The position numbers and the translations under genes were made by a program. DNA of 64,000 bases from Thermococcus sp. JdF3 (GTDB lineage Archaea > Methanobacteriota_B > Thermococci > Thermococcales > Thermococcaceae): positions 124,001-188,000 of the forward strand of contig NZ_SNUK01000005.1 in assembly GCF_012027495.1 (NCBI RefSeq), in the 5' to 3' direction. Numbering within the stretch: position 1 is the first letter of the stretch; every line of letters starts with the position of its first letter. This document shows positions 49,804 to 57,451 of this stretch, piece after piece. Under the pieces are notes generated by a model. That model did not search any database. It worked only from the letters and a program-made list of their open reading frames with translations, and was not told the origin of the DNA.

Positions 49804-50958
49804 TTAAAAGGTTTTCAGGATTTCCCTCAGATCCCCCAGAAACGCCTCCAGATGCTCCCTCCTGACGTGGGGCATCATGACGATCCTGATGTATCCCCTG
49901 TGGGCGCTCACACCCCAGCCGCGCTTCTTAAGCTCCTCCTCGACCTCTTCTAGGTTCTTTGCCCCGAAGGAAACGATGTTGAGGACCGGCTCGCGGATGA
50001 GGTGAACCCCCGGGATCCTCTTGAGCTCTCCCGCGAACCACCTGCTCAGCTCCATGGCCCGCTTGACGATCTCAGCGTAGCCCTCGAATCCGAGGTGCTT
50101 TATCATCGCCCAGACCGCCAAAGCGCTCGCCCCGGGCCGGGTTCCGGTTATCGTCGCCTGCCAGACCTTGCCGCCGGCGAGGTACGGCGCGGGAACGCTT
50201 ATCGCCTCCAGGAACCGCTTCTCGCGGAATATTATCCCTCCCGCCGGGATGGGAACCATCCCCATCTTGTGGGGGTCTATGGTTATGCTCTTGACGCCCC
50301 TCAGCCTGAAATCGAAGTCGGGGATATCGTAGCCCAGAGCCTTGGCGAAGGGAATGACAAAACCCCCGAAGGCTGCGTCCACGTGGAGGGGAAGCCCGTA
50401 GTCCAGCGCCAGATCGCTCAGGGCCGGAATATCGTCCACAACCCCGAGGCCGGTGGTTCCGGCGATTCCAACGATGCCTATCGTGTTGGAGGTTATCTTT
50501 TCCTCAACATCCCTCACATCGACGGAGTGGTCCTCCCGCAGGTCCGCCCAGACGAGCCGGACCTTCAGCATCTCGCTCGCCTTGAGGAAGGAGAAGTGGG
50601 CGCTTCTGGGAAGTATGAGTTCGGGGTTCTCCACATCCGCCAGGTTGCGGAACGCCCTCACGGCGAGAATGTTGGCCTCAGTTCCCCCTGAGACTATGTT
50701 CCCGTAGCCCCTTTCGAGGCCGAGAAGGCTGGACAGCATTGCTATTGCCTCTCTCTCCACCTTCTGGCTTCCAACGTGCAGCCCGGGGTCGCCCAGATTC
50801 CTGTCGATGTAACGCCGCACCACCTCCGCGGCGAAGGGATGTGGATGGGTGCACATCGAGCCGAGAATCCTGCCTGAATCAAAGGTCAGGTCCTCTGACG
50901 TCTTCTCCTCCAGCTCCGCCAGAACTTCCTCTTCGCTCGCTCCTTTCTTCGGGAACAT
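49804..50958 (-). CDS. mfnA: Aspartate/tyrosine decarboxylase, MfnA family
   Basis: The 384-residue PLP enzyme has the group II decarboxylase layout: CTHPHPFAAEVVRRYIDRNL, SGGTEANILAVRAFRN, HVDAAFGGFVIPFA (Asp and Ala over the ring) and the PLP lysine 231 in IDPHKMGMVPIPAGG. Methanogen MfnA makes tyramine for methanofuran. In Thermococcales, which lack methanofuran, the homologue makes beta-alanine from aspartate for coenzyme A, so that is the likely role. Start ATG 50958 follows GGTGAG. Confidence 0.93.
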   Translation of the reverse strand: MFPKKGASEEEVLAELEEKTSEDLTFDSGRILGSMCTHPHPFAAEVVRRYIDRNLGDPGLHVGSQKVEREAIAMLSSLLGLERGYGNIVSGGTEANILAVRAFRNLADVENPELILPRSAHFSFLKASEMLKVRLVWADLREDHSVDVRDVEEKITSNTIGIVGIAGTTGLGVVDDIPALSDLALDYGLPLHVDAAFGGFVIPFAKALGYDIPDFDFRLRGVKSITIDPHKMGMVPIPAGGIIFREKRFLEAISVPAPYLAGGKVWQATITGTRPGASALAVWAMIKHLGFEGYAEIVKRAMELSRWFAGELKRIPGVHLIREPVLNIVSFGAKNLEEVEEELKKRGWGVSAHRGYIRIVMMPHVRREHLEAFLGDLREILKTF

Positions 50959-50995
50959 GGTCTCACCAGCCTGTGCCTAGTTTTATCCCCCGAAT

Positions 50996-52171
50996 TTAAG
51001 CCTTTGCCCTCTTCAGGTAGCCCTTGAAGAACACCGGTGTTGTCAGCGCGGTGAGCATGGAGACCGCTATGACGCTCGCGAAGAGAACCTGATCTATGAG
51101 GCCCGCGGAGAGGCCGAACGTGAGTATGGCCAGCTCCAGGCTTCCCCTGCCACCCATTCCGATACCTATCGTTATCGAGTCCCTCCAGTTCAGGCCAAAG
51201 AGCCTCGCACCGAGGCCGCAGCCGATGAGCTTGCCCATCACCGCCGCGAGGTAGAGCGCCGCTATGAGGGCCAGGCTTATGTCGGCCAGGGGCGGGTTGA
51301 ACATCAGCCCGACGTAGATGAAGAACAGGGGTATGAAGAACTCGGTGAGAACGACCTGGAGGTCGTTTATGAGTTCGTTGAGCTTTATCCTCGTCACGAC
51401 GAGCGGGTCCTTCCTCTCGCGGAGGCGGCTTATGGTGAGGCCCGCGAGGTAGGCGCCTATTATCTGGTTGAGGCCCGCCCACTGGGCTATTATGGCCAGC
51501 GTAAAGGTCAGGATGAGCGTGAAGGTGAAGAACACGTTGAGGTTCTTGACGATGGAGTAGAACCACCGGGACCTCTTGAAGATGTATTCAGATACCAGAA
51601 GCGTTGCGGCTATGAATGCGAATATCTTGGCCGTCAATATCCCAAAGGAAGCCGCGTCGAGCCCCCCTCCAGCCAGGGCGGTGATTATGCCGATCAGGTA
51701 AACCGCCATTATGTCGTCGGCAAACGCTGCCCCCATGAGTATCGATGAGACCTCCCTCCTCACACGTTCCTTCACGAGTACGCCGCTGGTTACCTCTATC
51801 GCGGTGTTTCCAAGGGTTACTCCGATGAATATCGCGGCCGTGGTTCCTTTCCCCGCCACCTCGACGGTGAGGAAGCCCAGGGCGAAGGAGAACGCCACGC
51901 CAAGTGCCGCAACGACCACCGCCTTCTTGGTGTTCTGGGCTATGGCGGAGAAGTTGCTGGTGAGCCCCATGTAGAGCATCATCATTATAAGCCCGAACTC
52001 GGCCAGGACTCCCAGATCATCCGTCGGTTCTATCAATCCAAGGACGAATGGTCCCAGGAGTATTCCGGTGAGGACGTGGGCTATTATCGGGTGTACCTCC
52101 ACCCTCTCAAAGAGCCACTCTATGCTCTTTGCCGTGACGAGAAGAATCGCGAGCGCCGCCAGGAAGTCCAC
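50996..52171 (-). CDS. Cation:proton antiporter (CPA2/NapA type)
   Basis: The 391-residue membrane protein has about 12 helices. It starts with LAALAILLVTAKSIEWLFER and shows EVTSGVLVKERVRREVSS and FADDIMAVYLIGI, the latter holding the Asp-Asp pair (near 151-152) characteristic of electrogenic Na/H exchange. It balances sodium and protons across the membrane. It is followed downstream (upstream in transcription) by a small membrane protein gene at one base distance. Confidence 0.9.
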   Translation of the reverse strand: MDFLAALAILLVTAKSIEWLFERVEVHPIIAHVLTGILLGPFVLGLIEPTDDLGVLAEFGLIMMMLYMGLTSNFSAIAQNTKKAVVVAALGVAFSFALGFLTVEVAGKGTTAAIFIGVTLGNTAIEVTSGVLVKERVRREVSSILMGAAFADDIMAVYLIGIITALAGGGLDAASFGILTAKIFAFIAATLLVSEYIFKRSRWFYSIVKNLNVFFTFTLILTFTLAIIAQWAGLNQIIGAYLAGLTISRLRERKDPLVVTRIKLNELINDLQVVLTEFFIPLFFIYVGLMFNPPLADISLALIAALYLAAVMGKLIGCGLGARLFGLNWRDSITIGIGMGGRGSLELAILTFGLSAGLIDQVLFASVIAVSMLTALTTPVFFKGYLKRAKA

Positions 52172-52172
52172 G

Positions 52173-52421
52173 TCAGTCCCCCCTTGTCAGCAGGGCCGCA
52201 ATTAGCCAGAGTGCCATGAGTATTACCGCCAGTACTGCCGCGAGCCCAGCGGCCCCCTTATTTGTTCCGAATATTACCGGAATGGGGCCTATCATTATCA
52301 CCCCACCACCTTCAACGTCGGCTTCCCCTCCGATTGAAGAAACGATGGTGCCTATGAAGACCAGCAGGAAGCCGATGAATATAAGCGCCATCCCGCTCAG
52401 TATCAGCGTTTTCCCGTCCAT
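52173..52421 (-). CDS. DUF131/TIGR00304 small membrane protein
   Basis: The 82-residue product has two membrane helices (about 7-28 and 58-78) separated by GGEADVEGGGVIMIGPIPVIFG, the family's conserved hairpin loop. This is the archaeal TIGR00304 group of unknown function. A TATA box (about 52444-52453) lies about 25 bases before ATG 52421, so it is probably leaderless. It is co-transcribed with the antiporter and may assist it. Confidence 0.82.
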   Translation of the reverse strand: MDGKTLILSGMALIFIGFLLVFIGTIVSSIGGEADVEGGGVIMIGPIPVIFGTNKGAAGLAAVLAVILMALWLIAALLTRGD

Positions 52422-52470
52422 ACGGTATGGGCTTCCTTTTCACCTTTTAAAACTTAGCGTCAGACCCAAA

Positions 52471-52480
52471 GGGTTAAAAC
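52471..52480 (+). promoter_or_regulatory. TATA box of the HAD gene
   Basis: GGGTTAAAAC lies 22-31 bases before ATG 52502, with no ribosome binding site, so a leaderless mRNA is likely. Confidence 0.5.
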
Positions 52481-52501
52481 GACCCGTGGGGATTCTTTAA
52501 T

Positions 52502-53191
52502 ATGCTCGTGCTCGTTGACCTCGACGACACGCTCTGCAACACCTGGGAGGCCGGCAGGTACAGCGTTCTCCGCCTGATACCCTATCTCATCAGGAAGAGG
52601 AAGTTCAGGGCGTTCTTCTACATTCTCACGGCCCGCTACCGCGAGCTGGAGCAGTCGAGAGAATTTCACACCCTCGACTTCGATAAGCTCGTCGAGAGGG
52701 TGATGAGCAAGGTCTACTCCAAAATCAGCCCGGACGAGCTGGATGAGATAACGGAACTGGTCGATAGGGTGTTCTTTTCCAATCTGAAGCTTTACCCTGA
52801 TGCCGTCTCCTTCCTGAGGGGTCTCAAAGCCATGGGTGCGCGACTGGTTCTCATTACGGACTCCTCCACCAAATGGCAGAGGAAGAAGCTGGAGTACCTT
52901 GGGATAAAGGACTACTTCGACGCACTGATAATAAGCGGTGAAACCGGCCACAGCAAGCTCGAACCCCACAATTTCAGGCTCGCCAGGCGTCTCTTCCCGG
53001 ACGAGGAGATATACATGGTCGGGGACAGGGACGACACCGACATGCGTGGGGGGAAGGAGATTGGGGCGACGACGATACTGGTTCAGAGGGGCTATTTCAG
53101 TGGCAGACTCGCCAGGCACGCCGACTACGTGGTCAAAGACCTCATCGAAGCCCTGGAGGTGATAAAGCGTGAGCATGAAAAGCGAGCTTAA
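52502..53191 (+). CDS. HAD-family phosphatase
   Basis: The 229-residue protein has motif I VLVDLDDTLCNTWEA (nucleophile Asp8 and Asp10), motif II LVLITDSSTKW, motif III Lys in GHSKLEPHNF and motif IV MVGDRDDTDMRGG. It is a soluble phosphatase of unknown substrate, in the size class of phosphoglycolate-type enzymes. The next gene begins 23 bases before its stop and encodes a lipid-type kinase, which hints at a shared lipid-phosphate pathway (inferred). Confidence 0.88.
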   Translation: MLVLVDLDDTLCNTWEAGRYSVLRLIPYLIRKRKFRAFFYILTARYRELEQSREFHTLDFDKLVERVMSKVYSKISPDELDEITELVDRVFFSNLKLYPDAVSFLRGLKAMGARLVLITDSSTKWQRKKLEYLGIKDYFDALIISGETGHSKLEPHNFRLARRLFPDEEIYMVGDRDDTDMRGGKEIGATTILVQRGYFSGRLARHADYVVKDLIEALEVIKREHEKRA

Positions 53192-53795
53192 GCGTAAGTC
53201 CCTCCACATGACGGGTCTGCTCGTTCCGCTCTCATATCACCTGTTCGGCAGGGAGCTTACCCTGACTTTCATAGGTCTGGCCTTCTTCCTCTTCGTCGTC
53301 CTCGAGCCCTTCAGGATAATAGAGGAGCTGAGGGACAACATAAAGAGGAGGCTCAGGATATACGTTGATGGGGACGTCATCGGAAGGGTTGAGGTTCTGG
53401 AAAAACACATAGACGAGATAACCCGCTCCCACGAGCGCTACCGCGTCGCGGCTCACATCTACTTCGCCGCGGCATCTTTCATAGTCGTGTACTTCTTCCC
53501 GATGGAGGTGGCGGTTGGTGCAATCACCGTCGCCACCGTTGGCGATGCCCTGGCGGCGATAATAGGAAAATCCCTCGGAAGGCACCGCTTCTCCAACGGC
53601 AAGAGCTTCGAGGGCAGCCTGGCCTACTTCCTCGCGGGGGTTGCCATACTCTGGCCCCTCGTTGGCCTTCCGCTGGCCCTGGTGGGCTCCATAGCTGGAA
53701 CCGTGGCGGAGTTCTACAACCTCCCGCCCGACGACAACTTCTCCAACCAGCTGGCGGTGGCCTTAGCCGTTTACCTGGCGGGATTGCTCATCTGA
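53169..53795 (+). CDS. Dolichol-kinase/CTP-dependent lipid kinase-like membrane protein
   Basis: GTG 53169 follows GGTGAT. The 208-residue protein has about six membrane helices with ELKRKSLHMTGLLVPLSY at the N-terminus, the family's KxxH motif. ITVATVGDALAAIIGKSLG and FSNGKSFEGSLAYFLAG follow near 118-160, as in SEC59-type polyprenol kinases and phosphatidate cytidylyltransferases. It probably phosphorylates a polyprenol or diacylglycerol-like lipid. Dolichol-phosphate is the glycan carrier, so it may support the glycan locus indirectly. Confidence 0.82.
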   Translation: MSMKSELKRKSLHMTGLLVPLSYHLFGRELTLTFIGLAFFLFVVLEPFRIIEELRDNIKRRLRIYVDGDVIGRVEVLEKHIDEITRSHERYRVAAHIYFAAASFIVVYFFPMEVAVGAITVATVGDALAAIIGKSLGRHRFSNGKSFEGSLAYFLAGVAILWPLVGLPLALVGSIAGTVAEFYNLPPDDNFSNQLAVALAVYLAGLLI

Positions 53796-53854
53796 GCTTT
53801 TGTTTGTATAGCGGCATTGCAGAAGAGTGGAAAATGGAAAATCGAAAAGAAAGG

Positions 53855-56800
53855 TCACTCTACCGTGACCGTCGCGAACTGGGTGAAGGTATCGGCGTCG
53901 CCCCACTCCTGGCCTGAGTCGCTGTCCCTGACGGCGTCCTGGAGCGGCAGTGAGTCAACGGCAGAATCGCCGGCACCCTGTCCCGTGACGTAGGCGACCA
54001 CGTTTATCTCTCCCGGCTTGACGCCGAGGGCTTCCCATGGAATCGCTATCTCGAGGGTCTGGAGACCGTCTTTCTGGTTGCCCGTGTATGCGTAGAATCC
54101 TATCCACTTGAGGTCCTCGTACTTCCATCCGGTTCCGTTCCACAGGGCGAGCTGGGCGCTGGTTATGGTGCTGGTTCCGGGGTCTCCAAAGAACTCCCCG
54201 TTCCAGAAGAAGTATAGCTGTGCATCTATTCCCCTGCTGAAGCTCACCTTTCTGCTCCAGCTGTCCTGGCCGGTGGTGTATCCGCCGGCCCTGTAGTCGA
54301 GGGATATGCTGTAGGAAACCCTCCACGAGGCGCTGTTCTCTGTGGTCAGGGCTATGTAGAGGAACTGGTCGTCGTGATCGACGTAGAGGGCCTTGAGGTT
54401 CGCGCCATCCTGTCCGTAGCCGGTCTCATCGACTGCCACCGGCTGGACGCTCCAGTCGTCGAGGTTTCCGTCTATGGTCTTGGTGAGGTTCTTGGAGAGC
54501 TCCTTGAGGTATTCGAGCCTTTCGAGGTTGCCCTCCTCGACGATTTTCTTCAGCGCCTCCATCTCGTGCACTACCCGCTTCAGTCCGGTGTACGCGCGGA
54601 ATATCTTAATGGACGCTCCCAGGGCGGCGTTTCCGTTATCGATGTTCTCCTTCCCCTCGTTGTAGAGCTTGAGGAGGTCGTTCACGGTGTTCTCGTATTC
54701 CTCGACCTTCTTCTCTATCTCCTCCGGCAGGGTGGCGTTCCTGAAGTATTCGTCGAGTTCGAGATAGCGCCCGTAGTCGTTCTTGAAGTGCCACATTCCG
54801 TAATACTTGTTTAGGGACACGAAGCCCCTCCAGAATTTCTGCATCTGTACCTTCCTGCGGACGGAAGTGTAATCCACATCGTTTGCCTTCTCGACCATGC
54901 CGTTGGTCTCGATGTGGATGTAGTAATCCAGGTATCCGTCCATGACCTCCTCCCCGGTGGGCTTGTCACTGAGGACATCAACGGCGTCGCTGATCTCGTC
55001 GTCGCTGAACGGCTCTCCGAAGTTCCAGACTCCTCCTCCCCAGCTCAGGCCGGTTGCGACCTGGAAGTTGAAGTCAGTGGCGCCGTTGAAGACCTCCACC
55101 GGAATCTTGACCTCGACTGTGTTCGCTGAGATGTTAACCCCAACGACGGCCCCGTTCACCGTGACCATGTCGTTGTTCGGGTCTATAAAGTACAGTATGG
55201 ACTCAACGCTGTTGCCCGCGGGTTTTACTGATGTGTTCCCGCTGCATCCAGAGCACTTGAGGTTCACGGCCATCTGGATGTCCCATTCTATAACCGAACT
55301 CATGTCCATACTGCCGGCAAAACCTCCGGCTTTTCCGCCGTCCTTGTAATCGATCGGGACGGCTATGAACGTTGCTCCGTTTGCCCCCAGCTTCATGTTG
55401 CTCATGTTCCTGAACCTGAAGAGGAAGTAAACGTAGTGGTCGTCCTTCGTCACCGCTACCTCGGTGAGGTCGGCGTGGCTTGAGGTGTGACCGGTTTCCT
55501 CGAGGTAATTGTCGTTGTCCGTTCTCTGGTCGTTCTCGGCGTCCCTCCAGATGAACGTTCCGTTGATTACGGTGTACGTGTCGTTGAGCAGGTTCGCCGA
55601 TGGCCAGTCGTTCGGGTTGCCGTCAACTTCTATTTTTCCAACCCACACCACATCAACGTCCATTGTGACGACGTTGTTGTCCTCGTTGGCCTCCGTGATA
55701 AGGTTGTCCTCGTCCACCGTAACCTTCAGCGTGTACCTGCCCGTTTCGTTTGGTCTCCATGTGAAGGTGAGCTCCCTCTCCTCGCCGGCACCGAGGTCAA
55801 CCGTCCAGTTGGAGATGAGCGTATCGTTGACGTAGGCCCTGACCTCGGCATCGGAGGCCGGGAGGGAACCGAGGTTTTTCACGGTGACGCGGTATTCGGT
55901 CGTTCTGTTGAGTCCCGCGATACCGGGGCCGGTTATGCTGGCGGTGAGTTCGGGCACGGGAATGAACATCTCGAAGTCCGCCATCTCGGTGATGACGTCC
56001 GTGTCGCTCCATTCGTCTGCGTTGTCCGCGGCGGCACCTTCCTGCGGGAGGACGTCAACGGCAGAGCCGCCTCCACCGGTTACCCATGCGGCGACCGCGA
56101 ACTTGCTGGGCATTCCTCCGATGGCTGACCATGGTACTGCGACTTCGAGGGTTTTAAGGCCTGTTGAACTGTCTCCAGTGTAGTTATACTTTCCACCCAT
56201 ATCGGTCAGGCTTGGCCAGCTCCAGCCGCCCTCGTATGGGTTGAGCTGCGCGGCGGTTATTGATGCGCTCCCGTCGTCCCACCAGAAGTAAACTTCATAG
56301 TCCAGCGCGTATCCATTGGAGAACTCTATGCCCCGCCCCCAGGCGTCTCCACCTGTGGTATATCCGTTCCCAGTCCCTGGGTCAACATCGATTCCAAAGC
56401 CGTACGCCATTCCTCCGTTCTTGGTGTTGTTGGTCTCAATGGCAAGGTAGAGGTACTGGTCATCCCAGGAGACGTAGAACTTGCTGAGGTTGCCCACGTC
56501 AACGCCCGTACCAGTGGTATCTTCGGCCGCCAGTTCGTTCTCGCTCCAGTCGCTGAGATTGCCATCTATTGTCTTGGGGGTGACATGTAATTCAACGAGG
56601 TTTGTGAGTATGTCCTTGTCGGTCCATTCGCCGTCTCCAACGGCAGGATAGTCCACCGCAGGATCAACAGGAAGCGTATCTATCGCCGAGCTGTGGGCAT
56701 CACTGCCGGCGAGCCAGGTAATTACTGCAATCCTTTCCGGGCATCCACCGAGCTTGTCCCAGGGGATTGCAAGTTCCACTGTTCCAAAGGAAGGGTCCGG

Positions 56801-57316
56801 GGATGATGCGTAGTTGACGTTTCCTATGCCAACATCCTCCCATCCGTTCCCGTTCCAGTGCTTGAAGTCTCCACCGCCTATCCCCTGGCTTCCAGAATCG
56901 TACCAGAAGTAGAGCTCGTAATCTATAGCATAATCCCCTCCAAAACCAATGTCCCTCCACCAGATATCCTCAAAACCATTCGATGGGTCTCCATCCTGAT
57001 CGACCCCAACGTAACCGTTGCCGGTTCCGGGATCCACGTCTATTCCTATTCCAAGAACGGTGTTCCAGTGCTTTGTATTGTTCGTCTTTATCGCGATGTA
57101 CAGGTACTGGTCGTCCCATGAAACATAGAGTCTGTCGAGGTTGGCTCCTTCAAGTCCGGTATCTTTGCCTACCGCAACCAAATCGCTTGGAGTCCAGTCG
57201 CTTAGGCTGCCGTCTATGATTTTAGTGCCGTACATGGCGCTGACGAGGCCGCTAAACGTGGGCACTAAACCAAGCAACAGAACGAACATTAACACAACTG
57301 CCGCCGTTTTCTTCAC
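53855..57316 (-). CDS. Large secreted DOMON/CARDB protein of the maltodextrin block
   Basis: GTG 57316 has GGAGGTG six bases upstream. The 1153-residue product has a signal peptide (KKTAAVVLMFVLLLGLVPTF, cut near residue 27). Two glucodextranase-like DOMON modules, each opening DGxLSDW (about 35-240 and 245-450), are followed by a CARDB domain (about 455-565, VKNLGSLPASDAEV) and a divergent DOMON module (about 570-800). Next comes a helical linker (820-940) and a last DOMON module (about 945-1153). There is no catalytic hydrolase domain and no membrane anchor. Similar modules end Thermococcales amylopullulanases. Starch or maltodextrin binding is inferred, supported by the shared promoter with a glucanotransferase. 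Confidence 0.85.
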   Translation of the reverse strand: MKKTAAVVLMFVLLLGLVPTFSGLVSAMYGTKIIDGSLSDWTPSDLVAVGKDTGLEGANLDRLYVSWDDQYLYIAIKTNNTKHWNTVLGIGIDVDPGTGNGYVGVDQDGDPSNGFEDIWWRDIGFGGDYAIDYELYFWYDSGSQGIGGGDFKHWNGNGWEDVGIGNVNYASSPDPSFGTVELAIPWDKLGGCPERIAVITWLAGSDAHSSAIDTLPVDPAVDYPAVGDGEWTDKDILTNLVELHVTPKTIDGNLSDWSENELAAEDTTGTGVDVGNLSKFYVSWDDQYLYLAIETNNTKNGGMAYGFGIDVDPGTGNGYTTGGDAWGRGIEFSNGYALDYEVYFWWDDGSASITAAQLNPYEGGWSWPSLTDMGGKYNYTGDSSTGLKTLEVAVPWSAIGGMPSKFAVAAWVTGGGGSAVDVLPQEGAAADNADEWSDTDVITEMADFEMFIPVPELTASITGPGIAGLNRTTEYRVTVKNLGSLPASDAEVRAYVNDTLISNWTVDLGAGEERELTFTWRPNETGRYTLKVTVDEDNLITEANEDNNVVTMDVDVVWVGKIEVDGNPNDWPSANLLNDTYTVINGTFIWRDAENDQRTDNDNYLEETGHTSSHADLTEVAVTKDDHYVYFLFRFRNMSNMKLGANGATFIAVPIDYKDGGKAGGFAGSMDMSSVIEWDIQMAVNLKCSGCSGNTSVKPAGNSVESILYFIDPNNDMVTVNGAVVGVNISANTVEVKIPVEVFNGATDFNFQVATGLSWGGGVWNFGEPFSDDEISDAVDVLSDKPTGEEVMDGYLDYYIHIETNGMVEKANDVDYTSVRRKVQMQKFWRGFVSLNKYYGMWHFKNDYGRYLELDEYFRNATLPEEIEKKVEEYENTVNDLLKLYNEGKENIDNGNAALGASIKIFRAYTGLKRVVHEMEALKKIVEEGNLERLEYLKELSKNLTKTIDGNLDDWSVQPVAVDETGYGQDGANLKALYVDHDDQFLYIALTTENSASWRVSYSISLDYRAGGYTTGQDSWSRKVSFSRGIDAQLYFFWNGEFFGDPGTSTITSAQLALWNGTGWKYEDLKWIGFYAYTGNQKDGLQTLEIAIPWEALGVKPGEINVVAYVTGQGAGDSAVDSLPLQDAVRDSDSGQEWGDADTFTQFATVTVE

Positions 57317-57359
57317 ATTATCCACCTCCAGTGGGGGTAAATCCCCAGGGGTGTACGGT

Positions 57360-57376
57360 AGTCACCCGTGGTGAGT
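57360..57376 (-). promoter_or_regulatory. Degenerate glycolytic-motif site facing the DOMON gene
   Basis: AGTCAC-CCGTG-GTGAGT keeps the TCAC-N5-GTGA core of the Thermococcales glycolytic motif (TATCAC-N5-GTGATA), with changed outer bases. It lies about 15 bases downstream, on the minus strand, of the shared AT box at 57391-57400. Confidence 0.5.
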
Positions 57377-57390
57377 ATTAGGAGAAAAAG

Positions 57391-57400
57391 GTTTATATGC
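57391..57400. promoter_or_regulatory. Shared AT box of the divergent promoter
   Basis: GTTTATATGC reads as TTTATATG on the plus strand and CATATAAA on the minus strand, so it can act as a TATA box for both the glucanotransferase and the secreted DOMON gene. Confidence 0.5.
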
Positions 57401-57411
57401 CTTTCTTCCCA

Positions 57412-57428
57412 TATCACCGCTAGTGATA
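57412..57428 (+). promoter_or_regulatory. Thermococcales glycolytic motif (TrmBL1/Tgr site)
   Basis: TATCAC-CGCTA-GTGATA is a perfect match to the motif bound by TrmBL1 (Tgr). It lies downstream of the TATA box (57392-57399), the arrangement associated with repression in the absence of maltodextrins. The target is the 4-alpha-glucanotransferase gene. Confidence 0.85.
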
Positions 57429-57451
57429 ACATATCTGGTGGGTGGTTGGCA

